Source: QHXN01 sp040509515 (lineage in GTDB: Bacteria > Acidobacteriota > Blastocatellia > Pyrinomonadales > Pyrinomonadaceae). Taken from it: a stretch of DNA of 13,639 bases. A model generated the notes under the pieces. The model saw only the letters and a list, made by a program, of their open reading frames with translations. It was not told where the DNA came from and ran no database searches. Both the position numbers and the translations under genes were made by a program. Numbering within the stretch: position 1 is the first letter of the stretch; each line of letters opens with the position of its first letter. Shown here in pieces: positions 7,574-13,639 of the stretch. The stretch spans positions 1-13,639 of the forward strand of contig JBEVKV010000467.1 of assembly GCA_040509515.1 (NCBI GenBank). The letters run 5' to 3'.

Positions 7574-8650
7574 ATGTTAGTGCTCGGCATCGAAAGCTCT
7601 TGCGACGAGACGGCGGCGGCGCTCGTGCGCGACGGCCGCGAGATGGTCTCGTCGGTCATCTCGTCGCAGGTCGAGATTCACAAACGCTTCGGCGGCGTCG
7701 TGCCCGAGCTCGCCTCGCGCGAGCACCTTGAGAAGATCGTCCCCGTCGTCGAGGAGGCTTTCTCGCGCGCGGGCGTGGAGAAGACGGACATCGACGGCGT
7801 CGCGGTCACGCGCGGGCCGGGGCTGGTCGGCTCGCTCCTCGTCGGGCTCTCGTTCGCGAAGGCGATGGCCTACGCGCTCGAAAAGCCTTTCGTCGGCGTC
7901 AACCACATCGAGGGGCACATCTACTCGGTCGTCTTCGACAACCCGCCGATTGAGTACCCGGCCTTCGCGCTCGTCGTCTCGGGCGGACACACGAACCTCT
8001 TCTCGGTGCCCGAGCCCGGCCGCTACCGCGTGCTCGCGCGCACGCGCGACGACGCGGCGGGCGAGGCTTACGACAAGGTCGCGAAGATGTTGGGTCTGGG
8101 CTACCCGGGCGGCCCCGTCATCGAACGCCTCGCGCGCGAGGGCGACCCGCGCGCCGTGCGCTTCGCGGTGCCGCGCATGGGCGACGGCCTGCCCGACTTC
8201 AGCTTCAGCGGCCTGAAGACCGCCGTCTCGAAGCACGTCCGCGAGACCGGACTCAAGCCCGTGGACGAGGGCGAAGAGCCTTCGCAGGCGGTGAAGGATT
8301 TGGCGGCGAGCTTTCAGTCCGTGGTCATCCGCTCGCTCGTCGGCACGACCGAGCGGCTCGCGGCCGAGCACCGTCCCCGCACGCTCATCGTCGCGGGCGG
8401 CGTCGCCTGCAACGAGGCTCTGCGGCAGTCGGCGCGCGAGGCCGGCGAACGTCTGGGCGTCCCCGTCTATTTCCCATCGCGCCACCTCTCGACCGACAAC
8501 GCCGCGATGATCGCCGCCGCCGGCACCGTCAAACTCCTCGCAGGCCAGCACGACCGCCTCGACCTCGACGCTGACGTTTCGCTCCGCCTCCAGAACGTCG
8601 GCGTCGAAGAGGACGCACGCGCGCGCGGCCACATCCATTACAGACTCTAA
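7574..8650 (+). CDS. tsaD: tRNA N6-threonylcarbamoyladenosine transferase TsaD
   Basis: TsaD (Kae1/Gcp/YgjD family) transfers the threonylcarbamoyl group from threonylcarbamoyl-AMP to A37 of ANN-decoding tRNAs, working with TsaB and TsaE in bacteria. The 358-residue product begins with the canonical LVLGIESSCDETAAA of the ASKHA fold. Metal ligands are H111 and H115 in NHIEGH and D308 in STDNAAMIA, matching H111, H115 and D300 of the E. coli protein. VVSGGHT, the DDAAGEAYDKVAKMLGLGYPGGP block and FSFSGLKTAV are intact. It is slightly longer than the E. coli enzyme (337). tsaB and tsaE are not in the window. The G-rich element begins right after its stop, so expression of the next gene may be tied to it. 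Confidence 0.96.
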   Translation: MLVLGIESSCDETAAALVRDGREMVSSVISSQVEIHKRFGGVVPELASREHLEKIVPVVEEAFSRAGVEKTDIDGVAVTRGPGLVGSLLVGLSFAKAMAYALEKPFVGVNHIEGHIYSVVFDNPPIEYPAFALVVSGGHTNLFSVPEPGRYRVLARTRDDAAGEAYDKVAKMLGLGYPGGPVIERLAREGDPRAVRFAVPRMGDGLPDFSFSGLKTAVSKHVRETGLKPVDEGEEPSQAVKDLAASFQSVVIRSLVGTTERLAAEHRPRTLIVAGGVACNEALRQSAREAGERLGVPVYFPSRHLSTDNAAMIAAAGTVKLLAGQHDRLDLDADVSLRLQNVGVEEDARARGHIHYRL

Positions 8651-8653
8651 GGT

Positions 8654-8708
8654 GAAAGGGGCAGGGGGCGGGGGGAAGGGACTGGAAAAACTTTACCCTG
8701 CCCCTTTC
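8654..8708 (+). promoter_or_regulatory. G-quadruplex motif with self-complementary hairpin
   Basis: Four G-runs of 4, 5, 6 and 3 (8658-8680) are separated by CA, C and AA, meeting the usual G3+N1-7 quadruplex pattern on the mRNA-like strand. GAAAGGGGCAGGG (8654-8666) is also perfectly complementary over 13 bp to CCCTGCCCCTTTC (8696-8708), with a 29-nt loop. The element starts 3 nt after the tsaD stop and ends 28 nt before the next ATG. It could be a terminator, a roadblock, or a G4/hairpin switch. Confidence 0.5.
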
Positions 8709-8736
8709 CCCGTGACCCTTTCCCCTCGTTTTCATT

Positions 8737-9141
8737 ATGAAGCGTCTGCACCTCTGGTTCGGGGCTTTTGTTCTGTTCGTGTTTCTGCTGTCGGGGCAGT
8801 ACATGGACTATCTGGACGTGCGCTCGGGCGCACTGGGCGAGACGGCGCGCGTGATGTACCGCGCGCGTCACATCTACATGCTGCTCGCCGGGCTTGTGAA
8901 CCTCGGGCTGGGCGCTTACTTCGTCCGGCGCGAGCGCGGCTGGCGGAGGTCTTTGCAGTCGGTCGGCTCCGTGCTCGTGCTCCTCGCGCCGGCGCTGATG
9001 CTCGCCGCGTTCTTCGCGGAGCCGGGCGAGCCGGGGCTCAAGCGACATTTCACGCTGCCGGCGGTCGTCATCCTTTCGGCGGGGACGCTGCTTCACGCCC
9101 TGAGCGGGCTGAGGGCAGGCGCATTGGTTCGGACGGACTGA
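8737..9141 (+). CDS. Small four-helix integral membrane protein
   Basis: 134 residues with four predicted membrane segments (about 5-22, 46-64, 75-93 and 107-125). Arg-rich loops (RRERGWRR at 64-71, and basic residues near 41-44) point to cytoplasmic sides under the positive-inside rule. His residues at 5, 45, 104 and 120 lie in or next to helices, which would allow metal or haem binding, but nothing proves this. I do not recognise the family. No Shine-Dalgarno precedes ATG 8737; the 30 nt upstream are almost all pyrimidine, which is unusual. It lies 86 nt after tsaD on the same strand and is followed by a strong hairpin, so it is probably the last gene of the unit. Confidence 0.7.
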   Translation: MKRLHLWFGAFVLFVFLLSGQYMDYLDVRSGALGETARVMYRARHIYMLLAGLVNLGLGAYFVRRERGWRRSLQSVGSVLVLLAPALMLAAFFAEPGEPGLKRHFTLPAVVILSAGTLLHALSGLRAGALVRTD

Positions 9142-9159
9142 GGGGTTCGGACAGACTGA
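9126..9159 (+). repeat. Imperfect tandem repeat across a stop codon
   Basis: GGTTCGGACGGACTGA at 9126-9141, which contains the membrane-protein stop, recurs as GGTTCGGACAGACTGA at 9144-9159, 15 of 16 identical with an 18-nt period. It looks like a small local duplication. Confidence 0.6.
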
Positions 9160-9203
9160 AGGCCGCCCGGCTTCGCGAAGAGCGAGGGAGCCGGGCGGCC
9201 TTC
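9158..9203. terminator. Strong hairpin, likely terminator of the tsaD-side genes
   Basis: GAAGGCCGCCCGGCT (9158-9172) pairs perfectly over 15 bp with AGCCGGGCGGCCTTC (9189-9203) around a 16-nt loop. There is no true U-tract on either strand, only TTCGTC on the plus side. It lies between convergent genes, so it may stop RNA polymerase from both sides. Confidence 0.6.
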
Positions 9204-9264
9204 GTCATGCCGCGCGTCAGCGGATTCTCCCGAAGGAGGTCAACGACGACGAGCGACAATCTTG

Positions 9265-9286
9265 TGCGGCGCGTGCGTGCGCCGCA
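9265..9286 (-). terminator. Hairpin just after the small exported-protein gene
   Basis: TGCGGCGC (9265-9272) and GCGCCGCA (9279-9286) form an 8-bp perfect stem with a 6-nt loop, 7 nt beyond the stop on the minus strand. The downstream minus sequence (CAAGATTGTC) has only a weak U content; on the plus side it is followed by AAATCTTTT. Confidence 0.5.
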
Positions 9287-9293
9287 AAATCTT

Positions 9294-9659
9294 TTAGTCT
9301 CGCGCGGAGGCCAGCGTGTCGCCGGTCTGCTCGCCGATGACGATGCGGCGCGCGAACTTCTGCGGGTTCTCCACGTCGAGGTCGACCGTGACCAGATCGC
9401 CGACGCGCACCTTCCGCAGGTCGATGCGCTTGCCCTTGAGCGTGACGTGCGTGTCGGCCGCGTCGGTCGCGATGACGTGCTCGACGCCGCTGCGCGCGAT
9501 GATGGAGATGTGCCGCCGGTTGACCTCGACGACTTTGGCGTCCACCATCCGCACGTCCGTGTCCTTCTGCTGTTCGGCGTCCGAGGCCGCCAAAGCCGGC
9601 GCGTACGCCGCGAGCGCCAACAGAACCGCGAACAGACTTGCAAGGCTTCTTCTTCTCAT
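9294..9659 (-). CDS. Small exported beta-rich protein
   Basis: 121 residues. A clear Sec signal peptide (MRRRS start, Leu/Ala core, cleavage near APALA-A at about residue 24) places it in the periplasm or outside. The mature 97 residues read as a run of beta strands (AKVVEVNRRHISIIARSG, THVTLKGKRIDLRKVRVGDLVTVDLD), with 'V-x-V-G-D-x-V-x-V' phrasing typical of small OB-like barrels and DUF5666-type domains. That assignment is a resemblance only. No catalytic residues or cysteines are visible. AGGAG at 9667-9671 sits 7 nt before the ATG. The gene stands alone, convergent with the membrane-protein gene and divergent from the ASPIC pair. Confidence 0.75.
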   Translation of the reverse strand: MRRRSLASLFAVLLALAAYAPALAASDAEQQKDTDVRMVDAKVVEVNRRHISIIARSGVEHVIATDAADTHVTLKGKRIDLRKVRVGDLVTVDLDVENPQKFARRIVIGEQTGDTLASARD

Positions 9660-9752
9660 CTCAAGGCTCCTGAATCGAACGGGAAAAGCTGTCGGGTTAT
9701 TCGCATGGCAACCGATATGCCGCGAGTTCTCTAACTGCTAATCGCGTAAAAA

Positions 9753-9822
9753 TTCCCGGGAAAGTATCAGGCCGGCTTTGAGAAAAGCCGCGGAGTTGTC
9801 CGCTTGTACGTCGGGAGGACGT
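9753..9822 (+). other. Cluster of small palindromes in a divergent intergenic region
   Basis: Three structures follow each other: a TTCCCGGGAA palindrome (9753-9762); a 7-bp hairpin CGGCTTT/AAAGCCG (9773-9790) closed by a GAGA tetraloop of the GNRA type; and ACGTC/GACGT (9808-9822) with a GGGAG loop. They lie between the leftward exported-protein gene and the rightward ASPIC promoter. They may be operators or leader RNA structures. Confidence 0.3.
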
Positions 9823-9860
9823 TTCGTAACGGTACATGCGCCCCGGCTTTTAGGCTCGGT

Positions 9861-9890
9861 TTGCCGCGCGCGAGCGTGAGTGGGTACTAT
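9861..9890 (+). promoter_or_regulatory. Candidate promoter of the FG-GAP/ASPIC pair
   Basis: TTGCCG (4 of 6) at 9861-9866, an 18-bp spacer and TACTAT (4 of 6) at 9885-9890. Transcription would begin near 9897, leaving only a few bases before ATG 9904, so the message may be almost leaderless. No Shine-Dalgarno is seen. It argues against the GTG start at 9880. Confidence 0.4.
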
Positions 9891-9903
9891 ATCGGCCTTG
9901 AAG

Positions 9904-11679
9904 ATGTCAGCGATTAAAGGCAAGGCGTTGAGACTCTTTCGCCGGCTCGTGTTCTGCGCGCCGTTGCTCCTCTGCGCGGTCGCGGAGGCACAGCAGCCGC
10001 CCGCGCGCCGGACGGGGCGCTCCTACGAGAGCACGCCGCCGCCCGCGCGCAAGGCGACGACGCCCGCGCCTCAGTCGCCCTCGCCCGTCACTTTCGAGGA
10101 CGTGGGCGCACGGCTCGGCGTCAACTTCCGCCACGCCGCTTCGCCGACCTCGCAGAAGTACCTGCCCGAGACGATGGGCGCGGGCGTCGCGCTCTTCGAC
10201 TACGATACGGACGGCCGCCTCGACATCTTCTTCACCAACGGCGCACGGCTCGCCGACCCGATGCCCGACGCCGCCGCGCCCGACAAACGCGACCCGCGCT
10301 TCTGGAACCGGCTCTACCATCAGAAGTCGGACGGCACCTTCGAGGACGTGACCGAACGCGCGGGGCTTCGCGGCGAGGGCTACTCGATGGGCGCGGCGGC
10401 CGGCGACTTCGACGGCGACGGCCGCACAGACCTCTACGTCGCCGCGCTCGCGGGCGCGGGCCGGCTCTACCGCAACCGCGGCGACGGCACGTTCGAGGAC
10501 GTGACGCGGAAGTCGAACGCGCTCGTGGCGGGTTGGGGGACGAGCGCCGGCTGGTTCGACTACGACGCGGATGGACGCCTCGACCTCTTCGTCGCGCGCT
10601 ACATGGACTGGGACTTCGCGAAAGGCTCGCTCTACTGCGGCTCGGACGCGGTGCGCGCCTACTGCCACCCGGACAACTTCCGCGGCGCGTCGCCCGTCCT
10701 CCTGCGCCAGAAACCCGACGGGACTTTTGAAGACGTGAGCGCGCGCGCCGGGGTAGCCGACCCCGAGGGCAAGGGGCTCGGCGTCGTCTTCGCAGACTTC
10801 GACGACGACGGCCGCACCGACGTGTTTCAGGCGAACGACAACGCGCGGCAGTTCCTCTTCCGCAACAAAGGCGACGGCACGTTCGAGGACGTGGCGCTCC
10901 CGGCGGGCGTCGGCTACGACGAGAACGGAAAGTCTTTCGCGGGGATGGGCGTGGACGCGGGCGACTTCGACGGCGACGGCCGCGTGGACATCTTCGTCAC
11001 GGCGCTGACCAACGAGACGTACCCGCTCTTTCGCAACGACGGCGACCTCGGCTTCTCGTACGCCACGGGGGCGACGGGACTGTCGGCCATCACGGTTCCC
11101 TTCTCAGGCTGGGGCGCGCGCCTCGCGGACTTCGACGCCGACGGGCTGCGCGACATCTTCGTCGCGCAGGGGCACGTCCTCGACACCATCGAGCGCACGA
11201 CCGGCTTCGTCGCCTACAGACAGCCGCCGCTGCTTTTGCGCAACACCGGCCGGGCGTTCGTCAACGTCTCGACCGCGGCCGGGCTCGCGCGCCCGCTCGC
11301 CGCGCGCGGCGCGGCCTTCGGCGACATCGACAACGACGGCGACACGGACGCCGTCGTCGCGCAGACCGACGGCGCGGCGCTCGTCCTGCGCAACTCGGGC
11401 GCGAAGAACCACTGGCTCGGGCTCTCGCTCGCGGGCGCGCGGGGCAACCGTCAGGGACTCGGCGCGCGCGTCGTCGTGACCGACTCGGCCGGCGCGCGGC
11501 AGGTCTTTGACGTGACGGCTTCGGGCAGTTATCTTTCCTCGAACGACGCGCGCCTGATAGTCGGGTTGGGGAACAAGACCGGCGTCCGCTCGGTCGAGGT
11601 TCGCTGGTCGGGCGGCAAGGCGCAGACGCTCAACTCCCCCGCGCCGGACACATACCACACCGTCCGCGAGCAGCCCTGA
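9904..11679 (+). CDS. Exported FG-GAP/VCBS repeat protein with ASPIC/UnbV domain (1)
   Basis: 591 residues from ATG 9904. A signal peptide (KGKALRLFRR then a hydrophobic core, cleavage near AEAQ at about residue 29) leads to a Pro-rich linker and a beta-propeller-like array. Seven calcium-loop motifs of the D-x-D-x-D-G-x-x-D type start at D99, D168, D219, D298, D354, D409 and D474, each followed by a hydrophobic strand. Repeated DGTFEDV phrases mark the blades. From about K501 to the end lies an ASPIC/UnbV domain (KNHWLGLSL, GSYLSSND, LIVGLG, VEVRWSGG). A Cys pair near CGSDAVRAYC may form a disulfide. Such proteins are common in Acidobacteria; they probably bind calcium and other proteins or glycans, but exact roles are unknown. 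A second paralog starts 40 nt downstream. Confidence 0.88.
   Translation: MSAIKGKALRLFRRLVFCAPLLLCAVAEAQQPPARRTGRSYESTPPPARKATTPAPQSPSPVTFEDVGARLGVNFRHAASPTSQKYLPETMGAGVALFDYDTDGRLDIFFTNGARLADPMPDAAAPDKRDPRFWNRLYHQKSDGTFEDVTERAGLRGEGYSMGAAAGDFDGDGRTDLYVAALAGAGRLYRNRGDGTFEDVTRKSNALVAGWGTSAGWFDYDADGRLDLFVARYMDWDFAKGSLYCGSDAVRAYCHPDNFRGASPVLLRQKPDGTFEDVSARAGVADPEGKGLGVVFADFDDDGRTDVFQANDNARQFLFRNKGDGTFEDVALPAGVGYDENGKSFAGMGVDAGDFDGDGRVDIFVTALTNETYPLFRNDGDLGFSYATGATGLSAITVPFSGWGARLADFDADGLRDIFVAQGHVLDTIERTTGFVAYRQPPLLLRNTGRAFVNVSTAAGLARPLAARGAAFGDIDNDGDTDAVVAQTDGAALVLRNSGAKNHWLGLSLAGARGNRQGLGARVVVTDSAGARQVFDVTASGSYLSSNDARLIVGLGNKTGVRSVEVRWSGGKAQTLNSPAPDTYHTVREQP
10707..10741 (+). repeat. 35-nt tract identical to 12544-12578
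   Basis: The tract encodes QKPDGTFEDVS in both ASPIC genes and is identical at every base by eye, including TTT and GAA codons where nearby copies of the same phrase use TTC and GAG. The flanks diverge at once. Confidence 0.8.
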
Positions 11680-11719
11680 GCGGCGGACGCCTTCTGATTT
11701 GAATTCCGAAGTAACGCAG

Positions 11720-13582
11720 ATGAAAAGCTCGTCCCCTTCCGTCCTCGTGTCGCGCGCGCTCGCCTTCGCGGCCTTCGCTTCAATCCTTCTCTGCCCGGCG
11801 CGACTGCCCGCGCAGCAGCCGCAGGGCGGCGGCGTCTCGACCGGCGCGGGGCTCGTCTCCGCGACGCGGCGCACCGCCGGCATCACCGACGCGAAGGCTC
11901 CCGTCGTCTTCGAGGACGTGACGGCGCGTACCGCGCTCGCGCAGTTTCGCCACGTCGCGGGCGGGCTCAAAAAGGATTACATCGTCGAGACGACCTCGGG
12001 CGGCGTCGCCGTCTTCGACTACGACAACGACGGGCTGCCCGACATCTATCTCCTCAACGGCTCGACGATGGCGGCCGAGCGCGGGCGGGAGAAGCCCGCG
12101 CGCGCCGCGCTCTACCGCAACCTCGGCGGGTGGAAGTTTGAGGACATGACCGAGCGCGCGGGCGTCGCCAACGAGCGTTGGGGCATGGGCGTCGCCGTCG
12201 GCGACTACGACAACGACGGCTTCGCGGACATCTTCGTCGGCAACTTCGGCACCTCGCGCCTCTACCGCAACAACGGCAACGGCACGTTCACGGATGTCGC
12301 GCCAAAGGTCGGCGTCGCGCGCAAGGGTTGGTCTACGGGCGCGAGCTTCGGCGACTACGACAACGACGGCCGCCTCGACCTCTTCGTCCCCGGCTACGTC
12401 ACGCTCGACATGGAGAAACTCCCGCCGTCGCCCTCGGACACGCCCAAGCCCGGACAGGTCGCGCAGAGCTTCTGCCAGTTCCGCGGCGTCCCCGTCATGT
12501 GCGGTCCGCGCGGCTTGAAGGGCGAGGCCGACACGCTCTACCACCAGAAACCCGACGGGACTTTTGAAGACGTGAGCGACAAGTCGGGCGTGAACGACGA
12601 GTCGCGCTACTACGGTTTCTCGTCGGCGTGGGTGCGTGTGAACGAGGACAACCTGCTCGACCTCATCGTCGTCAACGACTCGACGCCGAAGCAGCTCTAC
12701 ATCAACAGGGGCGACGGGACGTTCGAGGAGACGGGCTACCCTTCGGGCGTGGCCTTGAACGAGAACGGGCGCGAGCAGGCGGGGATGGGGCTCGGCGTCG
12801 GCGACTACGACAACGACGGGCGCGTGGACTTCTTCATCACGAACTTCTCGGACGACTCGAACACGCTCTACCACAACGACGGCGAGGGCAACTTTACGGA
12901 CGCGACCTTTCAGGCGGGGATGGGCGAGCCGTCCATCCCCTTCCTCGGGTGGGGCGCGGCCTTCGTCGACTACGACGCCGACGGCTGGAAGGACGTTTTC
13001 GTCGCCAACGGCCACGTCTACCCCATCGTCGACGGGCAGCAGTGGGGCACGTCCTACGCGCAGCAGCCCCTGCTCTTCCGAAACGTCGCGCACCCGGACG
13101 CGCAGCAGGCCGCGAAAGGCGTGCGCCGGTTCGAGCGCATCGGCGCGCCCCCCGGCTCGGCCCTCGCCAAAGATTGGCCCAGCCGCGGCCTCGCGGTCGC
13201 GGACTTGGATCAGGACGGCCAACTCGACCTCGTCCTCAACAACACGGACGCGCCGCCCACCGTGCTCCGCAACGTCGCGAGCGTTAAGAACCACTGGCTG
13301 CGTCTGCGACTCGTCGGCGACCCCGCGCGCAAGAGCCCGCGCGACGCGACCGGCGCGACCGTCTACTTAACGACCGGCCGCCAGCGCCAGCGCGCGGACG
13401 TGACGAGCGGCGGCAGCTACTCTTCGCAGAACGACCCCTGTCTCTACTTCGGCCTCGGCGCGGCGACCAGAGTTGACAGGCTCGAAGTGCGCTGGCCCGA
13501 CGGCTCCGCCGAAACCTTCGCCGTCGCCGCCGTCGACAAGACGCACACGCTCACGCAGGGCAAAGGCGCCGCCGCGAAGTGA
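11720..13582 (+). CDS. Exported FG-GAP/VCBS repeat protein with ASPIC/UnbV domain (2)
   Basis: 620 residues from ATG 11720. Signal peptide cleavage is likely near LPAQQ (about residue 32). Intact calcium loops start at D100, D162, D212, D362, D417 and D495, mostly DYDNDG. The one expected near residue 308 is degenerate (NEDNLLD), lacking the first Asp and the Gly. The Cys motif C-x-F-R-G-V-P-V-M-C-G-P-R-G-L is a version I know from this family. The ASPIC/UnbV domain runs from about K523 (KNHWLRLRL, GGSYSSQND, LYFGLG, LEVRWPDG). The domain order matches the preceding gene, so the pair arose by duplication, yet most of the sequence has diverged. No good Shine-Dalgarno precedes the ATG; the in-frame TTG at 11699 is the alternative start. 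Confidence 0.87.
   Translation: MKSSSPSVLVSRALAFAAFASILLCPARLPAQQPQGGGVSTGAGLVSATRRTAGITDAKAPVVFEDVTARTALAQFRHVAGGLKKDYIVETTSGGVAVFDYDNDGLPDIYLLNGSTMAAERGREKPARAALYRNLGGWKFEDMTERAGVANERWGMGVAVGDYDNDGFADIFVGNFGTSRLYRNNGNGTFTDVAPKVGVARKGWSTGASFGDYDNDGRLDLFVPGYVTLDMEKLPPSPSDTPKPGQVAQSFCQFRGVPVMCGPRGLKGEADTLYHQKPDGTFEDVSDKSGVNDESRYYGFSSAWVRVNEDNLLDLIVVNDSTPKQLYINRGDGTFEETGYPSGVALNENGREQAGMGLGVGDYDNDGRVDFFITNFSDDSNTLYHNDGEGNFTDATFQAGMGEPSIPFLGWGAAFVDYDADGWKDVFVANGHVYPIVDGQQWGTSYAQQPLLFRNVAHPDAQQAAKGVRRFERIGAPPGSALAKDWPSRGLAVADLDQDGQLDLVLNNTDAPPTVLRNVASVKNHWLRLRLVGDPARKSPRDATGATVYLTTGRQRQRADVTSGGSYSSQNDPCLYFGLGAATRVDRLEVRWPDGSAETFAVAAVDKTHTLTQGKGAAAK
12544..12578 (+). repeat. 35-nt tract identical to 10707-10741
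   Basis: Second copy of the tract, in the other ASPIC gene. The same phrase in the same gene pair at 10481-10503 and 10871-10893 uses a different codon set. Confidence 0.8.
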
Positions 13583-13620
13583 CGCGGGGCGGCCGAAGAA
13601 TGAAGAGAAAGGCGAGGGGC

Positions 13621-13639
13621 CGGAGATGTTGAGTCTCCG
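13621..13639 (+). terminator. Possible hairpin at the right edge
   Basis: CGGAGA (13621-13626) pairs with TCTCCG (13634-13639) around a 7-nt loop, 38 nt after the second ASPIC stop. The sequence ends here, so any U-tract or longer stem cannot be seen. Confidence 0.3.

Noticed and set aside
8652..9734. Plus-strand open frame of 360 codons across the membrane and exported-protein genes
   Set aside because: It crosses two convincing genes and two hairpins and has no domain; shadow of high GC.
11780..13294. Minus-strand open frame of 504 codons opposite the second ASPIC gene
   Set aside because: Val/Asp/Arg-rich mirror of the repeated calcium-loop codons; no start signal or domain.
13600..13639. 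Possible start of another plus-strand gene at the right edge (ATG 13600 or 13625)
   Set aside because: The first closes after ten codons; the second has only five codons visible and an ill-placed purine run. Not supportable.

Overview
The window is GC-rich bacterial DNA, roughly two-thirds G+C by eye, densely coded. It most resembles an Acidobacteriota chromosome of the Blastocatellia/Pyrinomonadales type. That is an inference from style: paired FG-GAP/ASPIC-UnbV secreted proteins, a stand-alone TonB C-terminal-domain protein and a glycine-zipper envelope protein. There are no phage, transposase, CRISPR, rRNA or tRNA signatures. It looks like core chromosome with lineage-specific inserts.

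Layout. (1) 1-704, minus strand: a glycine-zipper membrane protein followed 12 nt later by the signal-peptide start of a gene running off the left edge. (2) 705-1068: non-coding, ending in a good sigma-70-like promoter. (3) 1105-3385, plus: a PLP-dependent class I/II aminotransferase, then thiL (thiamine-monophosphate kinase), nearly overlapping. (4) 3492-3998: an anchored TonB-C-like protein with its own promoter and terminator. (5) 4074-6748: cysS followed by a GT4-type glycosyltransferase. (6) 6745-7311, minus: two tandem paralogous ~90-residue proteins of unknown function, the second sharing a CTAG stop overlap with the glycosyltransferase. (7) 7574-9141, plus: tsaD (tRNA t6A synthesis), a G-quadruplex-capable leader, then a four-helix membrane protein. 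(8) 9294-9659, minus: a small exported beta-rich protein. (9) 9904-13582, plus: two large exported FG-GAP/ASPIC-UnbV proteins in tandem.

The housekeeping genes (thiL, cysS, tsaD) are identified by motifs at positions expected for their families. Several starts were moved from the longest possible ORF to sites supported by Shine-Dalgarno sequence, promoter position or family N-terminus (aminotransferase GTG 1105, TonB-C ATG 3492, glycosyltransferase TTG 5513, tsaD ATG 7574, ASPIC proteins ATG 9904 and 11720).

The least explained items are: opposed heptanucleotide repeat arrays inside thiL that could mask its start codon; the tandem 90-residue family; a purine-rich G4 motif facing its pyrimidine-rich complement after tsaD; and a 35-nt perfect identity between the two otherwise diverged ASPIC genes. 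No clearly new multi-gene system is visible.
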